This document shows, piece by piece, positions 23,922 through 32,225 of a DNA stretch of 64,000 nt. The translations under genes were made by a program, and so were the position numbers. Under the pieces are notes generated by a model. The model was not told where the DNA came from. It made no database searches and saw only the letters and a program-made list of their open reading frames with translations. This DNA comes from Nocardioides sp. SR21 (lineage in GTDB: Bacteria; Actinomycetota; Actinomycetes; Propionibacteriales; Nocardioidaceae), in contig NZ_JAKWJR010000005.1 of NCBI RefSeq assembly GCF_022761125.1, positions 1 through 64,000 on the forward strand, in the 5' to 3' direction. Numbering within the stretch: position 1 is the stretch's first letter; every line of letters starts with the position of its first letter.

Positions 23922-24526
23922 CACACGCCTCCTGCCTGCATCAGCGCCACGCGCAGCTTCGCCAGGCACCGGCCCCGGGTGGGACCGATGCTGCCGACCG
24001 GCATGCCGAGCTCGGTGGCCAGCTCCCGGTAGTCCGGCCGGTTCTCGAACGCCACGATCCGCAGCAGCCTCCGGCACCGCTCCGGAAGACCGTCCACGGC
24101 CGCCCAGATCCGGTTGCCCTCGTCCTCCTGCAGGACACTCTCCTCCGCGGAACGCTGGCGCGGAAGCATCGGCGCGAGGTCCTCGTCGTCGACCGGGGTC
24201 GCGCGGCTCGAGCCCGCGCTGCTCACCCGCCACGCCTCGCGGCGGGCGGTGGTCGTCAGCCAACCGCCGACCGCGACCGGGTCGACGATCGCCGCGCGGC
24301 GGCGCACCAGCGCCAACCACGTCGTCTGGATGACGTCCTCGGCGGCCTGCTCGGAGAGCCGGTAGGCGCGGACGACGTGCCACAGGACCGGCGTCATCAC
24401 CGACACCAGGTCGTCCAGGCCCGCGGGGTCCCCCGCGACCCAGCGGTTGAAGCCGTCGGTGGCCTGACTCCAGACCGCGCCCGGGCGCGCGGAGTCGTAC
24501 GGCGGCCCCGCTCCGATCCTGGTCAT
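23921..24526 (-). CDS. ECF-type RNA polymerase sigma factor
   Basis: This 201-aa sigma factor redirects RNA polymerase. Region 2 is at residues ~25-95 (RLSEQAAEDVIQTTWLALVRRR), and region 4 at ~140-195 (GLPERCRRLLRIVAFENRPDYRELATELGMPVGSIGPTRGRCLAKL). It lacks region 3, as ECF factors do. The ATG at 24526 is chosen for the sequence start before region 2. An ATG at 24559 is possible and adds 11 residues. It heads the operon with the 153-aa protein, S8 peptidase, CHAT protease and small protein, so it may control its own operon. The divergent FemX-like gene is 169 bp away. The conserved target promoter is unknown. Confidence 0.9.
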   Translation of the reverse strand: MTRIGAGPPYDSARPGAVWSQATDGFNRWVAGDPAGLDDLVSVMTPVLWHVVRAYRLSEQAAEDVIQTTWLALVRRRAAIVDPVAVGGWLTTTARREAWRVSSAGSSRATPVDDEDLAPMLPRQRSAEESVLQEDEGNRIWAAVDGLPERCRRLLRIVAFENRPDYRELATELGMPVGSIGPTRGRCLAKLRVALMQAGGV

Positions 24527-24683
24527 GGGACGACCTGCTCCCCGCTGTCGCTCGATCATGATCACGGCCTCGAGGAGGCTCGCGACCGCTCCCTGATACA
24601 TCCTCCACCTACATATTCGGCCGGGACACGTCCTTCGTTCCTCGCCCGGACCGGGTGAGGAATGGGCGTCACCCCGGCTTCGG

Positions 24684-24689
24684 TAGCCT
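24684..24689 (+). promoter_or_regulatory. -10 hexamer of the FemX-like gene
   Basis: TAGCCT lies six bases before the GTG start, the spacing seen at many other genes in this window. Transcription would begin at or very near the start codon, giving a leaderless message. No clear -35 is seen. Confidence 0.55.
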
Positions 24690-24695
24690 TCCACG

Positions 24696-25817
24696 GTGCT
24701 GACCGTCCGGGAGATCACGGCGAGCGACCACGTCGATTTCATCCGTGGCCGCCGCTCGGCGAGCTTCCTGCAGACCCCCGCCTGGGGCCGCGTGAAGTCC
24801 GAGTGGCGCCGCGAGTCCATCGGCTGGTTCCGCGGCGGCGAGCTGGTCGGCGCCGGCCTGGTGCTCTACCGCCAGCTGCCGAAGGTGCGCCGGTTCCTCG
24901 CCTACCTGCCCGAGGGCCCGGTGCTCGACTGGTCCGACGAGGACCTCGCCGCCTGGCTGACACCGATGGCCGCGCACCTGAAGTCGCAGGGCGCGTTCGG
25001 TATCCGGATGGGACCGCCCGTGGTGACCCGGCGGTGGGACACCGCGACGGTCAAGGAGGGCATCGCCGACCCCGCCGTACGCCGCCTCGGCGACCTCCCG
25101 CCCACCGAGCGCAGCCCCGAGGGCGCCCGCGTCGTCGCCCAGCTCACCGAGCTCGGCTGGCGCCCGCCGCCGGAGGGCGGCGGCTTCGCGGCCGGCCAGC
25201 CGCGGCACGTGTTCCAGATCCCGCTCGCCGGGCGCTCCGAGGCCGACGTCCTCGCGGGGATGAACCAGCTGTGGCGGCGCAACATCAAGAAGGCGGCCAA
25301 GGAGGGCGTCGAGGTGGTCTCGACGGGATCGACCTCCGGGCAGGACCTGGAGGCGTTCCACGAGCTGTACGTCCACACCGCCCAGCGCGACCACTTCACG
25401 CCGCGCCCGCTGTCGTACTTCCGCACCATGATCGAGGCGCTCGGCGCCGAGGACCCCGACCGGATCCGGCTGTGGTTCGCCCGCCACGAGGGCACGCTGG
25501 TCGCCTCCACGATCGCGATCCGCGTCGGCGCGCACGCGTGGTACTCCTACGGCGCCTCGTCGACCGAGAAGCGCGAGGTCCGCGGCTCCAACGCCATCCA
25601 GTGGCAGATGATCCGCGACGCCATCGCCGCGGGAGCCGACGTCTACGACCTGCGCGGCATCACCGAGACCCTCGACGCCGACGACCCGCACATCGGGCTG
25701 ATCCAGTTCAAGGTCGGCACCGGCGGCGAGGCCGTCGAGTACGTCGGCGAGTGGGACCTGCCGCTGAACAAGGCGCTCTACGCTGCGTTCGACATGTACA
25801 TGCGGCGGCGCGGATGA
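24696..25817 (+). CDS. FemAB/FemX-like peptidoglycan bridge transferase
   Basis: This 373-aa protein has the double-GNAT fold of Fem aminoacyltransferases, which attach amino acids from aminoacyl-tRNA to lipid II peptides. Signs are ASFLQTPAWGRVKSEW, the GRSEADVLAGMNQLWRRNIKKAAKEGVEV segment, and the closing DVYDLRGITETLDADDPHIGLIQFKVGTGG, a typical FemX ending (L-G/x-F-K-x-x-F-x-G/G). It overlaps the alanine racemase-like gene in an ATGA arrangement (25814-25817), so the two are coupled. The amino acid added is not known; actinobacterial bridges are often glycine or alanine. Start GTG has the leaderless-type promoter noted separately. Confidence 0.85.
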   Translation: MLTVREITASDHVDFIRGRRSASFLQTPAWGRVKSEWRRESIGWFRGGELVGAGLVLYRQLPKVRRFLAYLPEGPVLDWSDEDLAAWLTPMAAHLKSQGAFGIRMGPPVVTRRWDTATVKEGIADPAVRRLGDLPPTERSPEGARVVAQLTELGWRPPPEGGGFAAGQPRHVFQIPLAGRSEADVLAGMNQLWRRNIKKAAKEGVEVVSTGSTSGQDLEAFHELYVHTAQRDHFTPRPLSYFRTMIEALGAEDPDRIRLWFARHEGTLVASTIAIRVGAHAWYSYGASSTEKREVRGSNAIQWQMIRDAIAAGADVYDLRGITETLDADDPHIGLIQFKVGTGGEAVEYVGEWDLPLNKALYAAFDMYMRRRG

Positions 25818-26884
25818 CACTCTCCCTGACGGTCGACGGCGATCGCTGGCGCGCGCACCTGCGCGCCGTCGCCGACGGCACGCCCGGCCTGGTCCCGGTC
25901 GCGAAGGGCAACGGCTACGGCTTCACCAACGGCCGGCTCGCCCGCAAGGCCGCGTGGCTCCACCAGCAGACCGGGGCGGTCGACACCCTCGCGGTCGGCA
26001 CGTACGACGAGCTGCCGCAGGTCGCGTCGCGGTACGACGGCCGGCTCCTGGTGCTCACCCCGTGGCGGCCGTTCGGCGCGGCGCTCGAGATGGACCCCGC
26101 GCTCGACCGCCGGGTGATCCACACCGTCAGCCGCCTCGACGACCTCACCGCGCTGCTGGCGCGCGACCCGGACGCGCGCTACGTGCTCGAGCGGGCCACC
26201 AGCATGCTCCGCCACGGGCTCACCGCCCGCGAGCTCTGGGCGGTGCCCCGCGTGCTCGCCGACCTGCCGAAGTCCGGCCTCCAGGGCGTCGCGCTGCACC
26301 TGCCGCTCGCCCACGGCGCGCACCTCACCGAGGTGCAGCGACTGGTGAACGACATCGTCGCGGCCGCGCTGCCGATCGACACCGTGTGGGTCAGCCACCT
26401 CAGCGCCGCCGAGCTGGCGACGCTGCGAGCGACGTACCCCGACTACACCTTCCGCCCCCGCATCGGCACCGACCTGTGGCTCGGCGACCGCAGCGTGCTG
26501 CGGGTGACCGCCACCGTGCTCGACGTGCACGCGGTCGAGCGCGGCGACGCCTTCGGCTACCGGCACCGTACGGCGCCCAAGGCCGGCCACATCCTGGTGG
26601 TGAGCGGTGGCACCGCCCACGGCATCGGCCTCGAGGCGCCGACCGGCGACGCGTCCATCAAGTCCCGCGCGGCGACCCTGGCGCGCGGCGGCATGGACGC
26701 GGCCGGGTTCGTGCGCTCGCCGTTCTCGATCGACGGCAAGCAGCGGCTGTTCGCGGAGCCGCCGCACATGCAGGCGTCGATGCTGTTCCTGCCGCACGGC
26801 GCGCGGGTGCCCGCGGTCGGCGACGAGGTGGACGTGCGGGTGCGCTACACCGCGACGGCGTTCGACCGCGTCGTGATCGCGTAG
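25814..26884 (+). CDS. alanine racemase-like PLP enzyme
   Basis: This 356-aa PLP-dependent enzyme resembles alanine racemase. The PLP Lys is Lys31 in LVPVAKGNGYGFTNG, matching K-x-N-A/G-Y-G. It has the family's TIM-barrel half and a C-terminal beta-domain (residues ~230-356) with RPRIGTDLWLGDRS. It differs from housekeeping alr in several positions and is fused by translation coupling to the FemX-like gene. The pair suggests supply or use of a D-amino acid in the peptidoglycan cross-bridge, although specificity is not shown. The 3' end overlaps the convergent GT87 gene by 40 bp. Housekeeping alr is likely elsewhere. Confidence 0.8.
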   Translation: MTLSLTVDGDRWRAHLRAVADGTPGLVPVAKGNGYGFTNGRLARKAAWLHQQTGAVDTLAVGTYDELPQVASRYDGRLLVLTPWRPFGAALEMDPALDRRVIHTVSRLDDLTALLARDPDARYVLERATSMLRHGLTARELWAVPRVLADLPKSGLQGVALHLPLAHGAHLTEVQRLVNDIVAAALPIDTVWVSHLSAAELATLRATYPDYTFRPRIGTDLWLGDRSVLRVTATVLDVHAVERGDAFGYRHRTAPKAGHILVVSGGTAHGIGLEAPTGDASIKSRAATLARGGMDAAGFVRSPFSIDGKQRLFAEPPHMQASMLFLPHGARVPAVGDEVDVRVRYTATAFDRVVIA

Positions 26885-28287
26885 CCGGACGCGCGCACGG
26901 GGTCGTGGCGCGGGTACCAGATGTCGCGCACCACCACCGCCACGAGGTACAGCTCGGCCGCGACGCGGATCAGCGTCGCCGCCCAGTAGAAGCCCGGGTC
27001 GCCGCCGGCGGCGGGTGCGAGGAAGCCGCCGAGGTACCACCACACCGAGGCGAAGTAGACGAGCTCGCCGGCCTGCCAGATCAGCAGGTCGCGCCAGCGC
27101 GGCCGTGCGATCACGGCCAGCGGGAGCAGCCACAGGACGTACTGCGGCGAGTACACCTTGTTCACGATCAGGAACCCGGCCACGATCAGGAACCCGAGCT
27201 GCGCCAGCCGCGGCGCCGACGGTGACGTCATGCCGAGCACCAGCACGCCGACGCACCACGCGCCGAAGAACACCCACGACCCGACGTTGATCGTGTGCGG
27301 GTCGAACGCGAACAGGTGACCGGTCCGGTCCACCGCCTGCTGCGCGACCAGCCACAGCGACCCGAGATCGGCCCCGCGGTCGGAGTTGAACGACCAGAAG
27401 ACCTTCCACTGCTCCGGCCCCGAGAGGTACGCCGGCAGGTTCGCCAGGACCCACGCCCCGGCGGCTCCCAGCGTCGCCAGGCCGAAGTCGCGGATCCGCT
27501 TGTTGCGCAGGCAGATCACGAGGACGCCGCCGAGCAGGAACAGCGGGTACAGCTTCACCGCCGTACCCAGCCCGATCAGCACGCCGGTGAGCAGCGGCCG
27601 TTCGCGCGCCCACGCCCACAGCGCCGCGGCGACCAGCGCCACCGCGAGTATGTCCCAGTTGACCAGCCCGGTGAGCAGCAGCGCCGGCGAGACCGCGAAC
27701 GCGGCGGCGTCCCAGGGCCGGCGCGGGTTCACCCCCGCGAGCAGCCAGGTCGTGAGCAGCGCGAGGATCGCGAACCCGATCGCGTTGACCGCGACGAAGA
27801 TCCGCTTCTCGCGCTGCACGTCCACGGTCGACGCGACGTCCCCGGTCGACTGCTGGTAGCGCTCCTCGATGTCCGGCGACCCGCTCAGCCAGTGCGTGAC
27901 CCAGGCGGTGCCCCAGGCCCAGTAGGAGATCCCGACGGGGTACTCCATGACCTCGAAGCGTGCCCGGGTGCCCGGGTCGTCGCTGTAGGGCCAGTTCAGC
28001 TCGGCGAAGCCGCGGCCGGTGTAGAGGTAGGGCAGGTCGGAGTAGCACATGTGGGTGTAGCGGGCCTGCCCGTCACCCCAGGTGTCCTGGAAGCAGTTGT
28101 TCTTCTGGAACATCCCGAGCGCCATGCAGACCGCGGTCAGCGCCAGCAGGACCCGCACCGGCGTCCACCACGGGTGCCGGCTCGCGCGCGGGCCCATCGG
28201 CCCCCCGACACCGTCGCTGAGCGCGGTGACGACAGGGTCGTCGACGGAGGGGTGAACCCAGTCACCGCTCCCCGTCGACGTCGGCAT
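26845..28287 (-). CDS. GT87-family polyprenol-linked mannosyltransferase-like protein
   Basis: This 480-aa integral membrane glycosyltransferase of family GT87 (former DUF2029) probably uses polyprenyl-phosphate mannose to build lipoglycans. About ten hydrophobic helices are visible, and the periplasmic loop after TM1 holds NCFQDTWGDGQARYTHMCYSDLPYLYTGRGFAELNWPY, including the expected acidic site near its start. VNWDILAVALVAAALWAWARERPLLTGVLIGLGTAVKLYP is the GT87 signature. The ATG overlaps the penicillin-binding protein stop by one base (TGATG). This coupling with a ponA-type gene is also known in Mycobacterium. Confidence 0.87.
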   Translation of the reverse strand: MPTSTGSGDWVHPSVDDPVVTALSDGVGGPMGPRASRHPWWTPVRVLLALTAVCMALGMFQKNNCFQDTWGDGQARYTHMCYSDLPYLYTGRGFAELNWPYSDDPGTRARFEVMEYPVGISYWAWGTAWVTHWLSGSPDIEERYQQSTGDVASTVDVQREKRIFVAVNAIGFAILALLTTWLLAGVNPRRPWDAAAFAVSPALLLTGLVNWDILAVALVAAALWAWARERPLLTGVLIGLGTAVKLYPLFLLGGVLVICLRNKRIRDFGLATLGAAGAWVLANLPAYLSGPEQWKVFWSFNSDRGADLGSLWLVAQQAVDRTGHLFAFDPHTINVGSWVFFGAWCVGVLVLGMTSPSAPRLAQLGFLIVAGFLIVNKVYSPQYVLWLLPLAVIARPRWRDLLIWQAGELVYFASVWWYLGGFLAPAAGGDPGFYWAATLIRVAAELYLVAVVVRDIWYPRHDPVRASGYAITTRSNAVAV

Positions 28288-30554
28288 CAGCGGCGCCGAG
28301 CCCGGCCGCGCGGGCGCGGCGACTTCGTCGCGCCGCCGGACGGCGTGGCCGTGCCGGTCGGCGTCGGGTCGTCGGTCGGCGACTCACACCCGAGCAGGCC
28401 ACAGCTGGGCGACTCCGTCGGGGTCTCGCTCGGCGTCGGGGTCTCGCTCGGCGTCGGGGTCTCGCTCGGCGTCGGGGTGTCGCTCGGAGTCTCCGACGGC
28501 TTCGGCGTCTTGGTCGGCTTCGGCGGGGCCGTGGTCGGCGAGTGGCCGGGCGACGGCGCCTCGCCGTCGACGTACGCCGGCTCCGGGAACTCCTCGACGT
28601 CGAGGCCCTCCATGTCCCGCTTCATGACCGCGGTCCAGGTCTGGGCGGGGTAGGTGCCACCGAAGAACGGCTCGAGGTACCCGTCGAGCGGCTCGGCGCC
28701 CTTGCCGCGCACGTAGACGACCGAGGTCGCCAGCTGCGGGGTGAAGCCGCTGAACCAGGAGGAGACGACGTCGCCGTCGCTGTTGGTCGAGGTGCCGGTC
28801 TTGCCGGCGGCCGGCCGGCCGAGCTCCTGGGCGGCGTACCCCGAGCCGTACTCGACGACCTGCTGCAGCGCGTAGGTGACGTCGGCGGCGATGTCGGGCT
28901 CGACGGCGTCCCGGCTGTCGACCTTGTGGCTGTAGAGGCGCTCGCCGTTGGCGTTCGTGACCTTCTCGATGATGTACGGCTGCGCGGCCTCGCCGTTCGC
29001 GGCCAGCGTCGCGTAGGCGTTGGCCATGTTGATCGGGCTCACGGTCGCGCTGCCCAGCGCGACGCCGGTGACCGGCTCGAGGCCGGGCGTGGTCATCGGG
29101 AAGCCGAGCAGGTCCTGCGTGGCCTCCTTGCCCGGCAGGCCCATGTCGTTCATCGCCTGGATGATCTTCTGCGGGCCGTTCTCCATGCCGAGCGTCATGT
29201 CGATGAACGCGGTGTTGATGGAGTCCTCGGTCGCCTTGATCATGCTGACCGCGGAGCCGAAGCTCTCGTTGCCCTGGTTCTCGACGTCGCCGCCGTCGGG
29301 CAGGTAGTACGGCGAGTTGCCGTCGAAGGTGTCCTTGAGGGAGTAGCCGTCGCGGATCGCCGCGACCAGCGCGAACGGCTTCAGGGTCGAGCCGGCCTGG
29401 CCGCCCGAGACCGCCCAGTTGAGCTGCGACTTGAGGTAGTCCTGGCCGCCGAAGATGCCGCGGACCGCACCGGTGCCGGGCTCCACGCTGGCGACGCCGA
29501 CGTGCAGCTCCTTGTCGCTGAGGCCGTCGGGGCGCGCCTCGGCGACACCCTCGGCCGCGGCGTCCATCGCCTTCTCGGTGAACGTGGTGGTGACCCGCAG
29601 GCCGCCACCGTCGATCTCGTTCTCCTTGAAGCCGAGGCGCAGCAGCTCCTTGCGGACCATCGTCAGCACGTGGCCCTTCTGGCCGGCGTACCGGCTCTCG
29701 GCCTCGATCCTCGGCAGCTTCGGGAGCTTCTTGGCGGCCTGCTCGGCCTCCTCCGCGGTGATGTTGCCGGCCTCGGCCATGCCGTCGAGGACGTAGCCGT
29801 AGCGGGCCTTGAGCGCGGCCTTCGAGTCCTTGCCGTTGGCCGGGTCGAAGCGCGTCGGGTTGTTGATGACGCTCGCGAGGACCGCGGACTCCCGCAGCGA
29901 GAGGTCCTCGGCGTCCTTGGCGAAGTACGCCTCGGAGGCGGCCTGGACGCCGTACGCGCCGCGGCCGAAGTAGATGGTGTTGAGGTAGCCCTGGAGGATC
30001 TCGGTCTTGCTCATCGAGCGCTGGATCTTGAGCGAGAGGATCGCTTCCTTGACCTTGCGCTTGTACGTGCGCTCCTGGCTGAGGTACAGGATCTTCACGT
30101 ACTGCTGCGTGATGGTCGAGGCGCCCTGGGTGGTGTCGCTGGCGGCGTTGTTGAGGAACGCGCGGATCATGCCCTTGGGGTCGAGGCCCTTGTCGGTCCA
30201 GAAGGACCGGTTCTCGGCGGCGACGACGGCGTTCTGCAGGTTCTCGGGCATCTCCTTGATGCCGATGACCTCGCGGTTCTGCACCGCGAAGCTGCCGATC
30301 TCGTCCTTGCCGTCGGCGTAGAAGACCTTGGTGGTCTGGGTCTCGAAGTCCTTGTTCGGGTCCGGGATCTCGATCGAGCGGTACAGGAACACGAAGCCCG
30401 CAGCCGCGATCAGCGCCATCACCAGACCGGTGATGCCGACCCACTTCAGCACCCGCAGCGTCTTCTGCTTGCGGGTACGGGGAGGCTTCTTCCCGGGCTT
30501 CTTGCCGGGCTTCTTCTTCACAGCGGGGCCGGCGGCCCTGCGCGTACCACTCAC
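28287..30554 (-). CDS. ponA: class A penicillin-binding protein (transglycosylase/transpeptidase)
   Basis: This 755-aa bifunctional peptidoglycan synthase has a basic cytoplasmic tail, one N-terminal transmembrane helix (~40-60), a GT51 transglycosylase domain (~75-260) and a transpeptidase domain (~320-650). The catalytic Glu is in VVAAENRSFW; GASTITQQYVK and EILQGYLNTIYFGRGAYGVQAAS complete GT51. The transpeptidase motifs are STLK (SxxK), SIN (SxN) and KTGT. The C-terminal ~90 residues are a Pro/Ser/Thr repeat tail ending in a basic stretch, likely exposed outside the cell. GTG start at 30554. The gene symbol is by family similarity and synteny with a GT87 gene. Confidence 0.93.
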   Translation of the reverse strand: MSGTRRAAGPAVKKKPGKKPGKKPPRTRKQKTLRVLKWVGITGLVMALIAAAGFVFLYRSIEIPDPNKDFETQTTKVFYADGKDEIGSFAVQNREVIGIKEMPENLQNAVVAAENRSFWTDKGLDPKGMIRAFLNNAASDTTQGASTITQQYVKILYLSQERTYKRKVKEAILSLKIQRSMSKTEILQGYLNTIYFGRGAYGVQAASEAYFAKDAEDLSLRESAVLASVINNPTRFDPANGKDSKAALKARYGYVLDGMAEAGNITAEEAEQAAKKLPKLPRIEAESRYAGQKGHVLTMVRKELLRLGFKENEIDGGGLRVTTTFTEKAMDAAAEGVAEARPDGLSDKELHVGVASVEPGTGAVRGIFGGQDYLKSQLNWAVSGGQAGSTLKPFALVAAIRDGYSLKDTFDGNSPYYLPDGGDVENQGNESFGSAVSMIKATEDSINTAFIDMTLGMENGPQKIIQAMNDMGLPGKEATQDLLGFPMTTPGLEPVTGVALGSATVSPINMANAYATLAANGEAAQPYIIEKVTNANGERLYSHKVDSRDAVEPDIAADVTYALQQVVEYGSGYAAQELGRPAAGKTGTSTNSDGDVVSSWFSGFTPQLATSVVYVRGKGAEPLDGYLEPFFGGTYPAQTWTAVMKRDMEGLDVEEFPEPAYVDGEAPSPGHSPTTAPPKPTKTPKPSETPSDTPTPSETPTPSETPTPSETPTESPSCGLLGCESPTDDPTPTGTATPSGGATKSPRPRGRARRR
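28417..28488 (-). repeat. 18-bp repeats in the penicillin-binding protein tail
   Basis: Four tandem copies of an 18-bp unit, GTCGGGGTCTCGCTCGGC on the plus strand, begin at 28417, 28435, 28453 and 28471, the last with two changes. They encode repeats of the form T-P-S-E-T-P in the protein tail. Slippage could change the tail length between strains. Confidence 0.9.
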
Positions 30555-30744
30555 GTCGTAGGCTCCGCGGGTCGGGGTCTGGTGCGCTCGTCAGCGTACG
30601 GGCCACGCGGGCAGGGGCCCAACACGACGCGGCGCGACGCGCGAGCGGGCAGGCGGGCTCTCGTGAGGGAGTTCACAAGATCACGCAGTGGCCCTCGGGA
30701 GCCTCTCAGGAATCGTTCATCGCCCGCTCAGCGTTGGGGGCGGC

Positions 30745-32049
30745 ATGACCGACTACGGGCACGAGCTGCAGTTCGGCACGTTCCTCACGCCCGACGCCGC
30801 GCAGGCCGACCGGGTCGTGGAGCTCGCGCTGCTGACCGAGACGGCCGGGCTGGACCTCGCGACGTTCCAGGACCACCCGTACCAGCGGCGCTTCCTCGAC
30901 GCCTGGGCGGTGATCGCGACCGTCCTGGCCCGTACGTCGTCGCTGCGCGTCACCGCGAACGTCACGAACCTGCCGCTCCGCCCGCCCCACGTGCTCGCCA
31001 CGACGGTCGCCAGCCTGGACGTGCTGAGCCGCGGCCGGGTCGAGCTCGGCCTCGGCGCGGGCGCGTTCTGGGACGGCATCGTGCAGATGGGCGGCCCCCG
31101 CCGTACTCCCGGAGAGGCGCTGCGGGCGCTCGACGAGGGCATCGGCGTCGTGCGCGCGACCTGGGAGCGCGGCCCCGCCCCGGTGCACGACGTCCAGGTG
31201 TGGATCGGCGCGATCGGGCCGAGGATGCTCGAGCTGACCGGGCGGGTGGGCGACGGCTGGCTGCCGAGCCAGTCGTACGTGCCGCCCGAGAGCCTCGCCG
31301 AGCGCAACGCCCGGATCGACGACGCGGCCACCGCCGCGGGCCGCTCACCGGTCGACGTACGCCGGCTCTACAACGTCAGCCCGTCCGCCGACCCGGCGTG
31401 GGCGGAGTGGCTCGCGGAGCTCGCGCTGACCGAGGGGATGAGCACGTTCATCGTCGGCAGCGACGACCCGGCGGCCATCCACCGCTTCGGCGCCGAGGTG
31501 GCACCCGCCGTGCGCGAGCTGGTCGCGGCCGAGCGCGCCGGGGCACCGTCCCCCGCCCGCGCCGAGCCCGTGGTCGCGGGCGTCGGGAGCCACCTCGTCG
31601 ACGTCCACGACCACCTCCGCGCGGAGCTGACCCAGGTGCTCGACCTGGTCGGCCAGGTCGAGGCGGGCACGCTCGACGCCGGCCGCGCCCGCGGCGTGAT
31701 CAACGAGATGACGATGCGGCAGAACGAGTGGACGCTCGGCGCCTACTGCCAGTCGTACTGCCGGCTGGTCGCCACCCACCACACCATCGAGGACTCGTCG
31801 GTGTTCCCGCACCTGCGGCGTCGCGACCCGAGCCTCGGCCCGGTGCTCGACCGGCTCGAGCAGGAGCACCACGTCATCCACGGGGCGCTCGAGGACGTCG
31901 ACCGGGCCCTGGTCGCGGTCGTGTCCGGCCCCGACGGGCTGGTCGAGCTCCGGGCCGCCGTGGACCGGCTGGCGCAGACGCTCACCGAGCACCTGGCGTA
32001 CGAGGAGACGCAGCTGGTGGGGCCGTTGGACCGCTACGGCTTCGGCTGA
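30745..32049 (+). CDS. LLM-class flavin oxidoreductase fused to hemerythrin domain
   Basis: This 434-aa protein joins two domains. Residues ~1-255 look like a luciferase-like monooxygenase that binds FMN or F420 (GHELQFGTFLTPDAAQADRVVELALLTE, VELGLGAGAFWDGIVQMGG, IGPRMLELTGRVGDGWLPSQ). Residues ~285-434 look like a hemerythrin HHE domain with the iron-binding order H..D in HLVDVHDHLRAEL, HHTIEDSSVFPHL, EQEHHVIH and EHLAYEETQLVGP. The coupling may link a flavin reaction to oxygen or iron sensing. ATG 30745 is chosen because it opens the domain; an earlier in-frame ATG at 30688 lies in non-coding-looking sequence. Substrate unknown. Confidence 0.85.
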   Translation: MTDYGHELQFGTFLTPDAAQADRVVELALLTETAGLDLATFQDHPYQRRFLDAWAVIATVLARTSSLRVTANVTNLPLRPPHVLATTVASLDVLSRGRVELGLGAGAFWDGIVQMGGPRRTPGEALRALDEGIGVVRATWERGPAPVHDVQVWIGAIGPRMLELTGRVGDGWLPSQSYVPPESLAERNARIDDAATAAGRSPVDVRRLYNVSPSADPAWAEWLAELALTEGMSTFIVGSDDPAAIHRFGAEVAPAVRELVAAERAGAPSPARAEPVVAGVGSHLVDVHDHLRAELTQVLDLVGQVEAGTLDAGRARGVINEMTMRQNEWTLGAYCQSYCRLVATHHTIEDSSVFPHLRRRDPSLGPVLDRLEQEHHVIHGALEDVDRALVAVVSGPDGLVELRAAVDRLAQTLTEHLAYEETQLVGPLDRYGFG

Positions 32050-32145
32050 GCACACCTCTGAGCACACCTCTGAGCACACCTCTGAGCACACCTCTGAGCA
32101 CACCTCTGCGCACACCTCTGAGCACACCTCTGAGCACACCTCTGA
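32047..32145. repeat. 12-bp tandem repeat starting at the stop codon
   Basis: Eight copies of TGAGCACACCTC run from 32047, the first base of the LLM-hemerythrin stop codon, followed by a partial copy. One copy (32107-32118) has TGCGCACACCTC. The repeat occupies the spacer before the PadR gene. The function is not known; it could be a spacer, a binding array or a slippage-prone element. Confidence 0.95.
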
Positions 32146-32206
32146 GGAGGCCCATCGGCGGTCGGGCCTCAGACCTGAGACAACCGGTGTACACATCTGC
32201 GTGATG

Positions 32207-32219
32207 TATCGCTACGATA
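32207..32219. promoter_or_regulatory. PadR promoter with overlapping palindrome
   Basis: TATCGCTACGATA is a perfect 5+5 inverted repeat. It overlaps the -10 hexamer TACGAT (32213-32218), which is seven bases before the PadR ATG. A repressor, most likely PadR itself, could block this leaderless promoter by binding the palindrome. Confidence 0.6.
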
Positions 32220-32225
32220 TGTCGC

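Noticed and set aside
30688-30744. Earlier ATG for the LLM-hemerythrin protein
   Set aside because: The 19 extra residues do not match the LLM start and fall in promoter-like sequence.
32047-32145. Possible CRISPR array before PadR
   Set aside because: The 12-bp units abut without spacers, and no cas gene is present.
32047-32196. Cys-Ser-Glu-Val repeat protein on the minus strand
   Set aside because: The EVCS repeats come from translating the 12-bp DNA array. No start, ribosome-binding site or homologous domain supports a gene.
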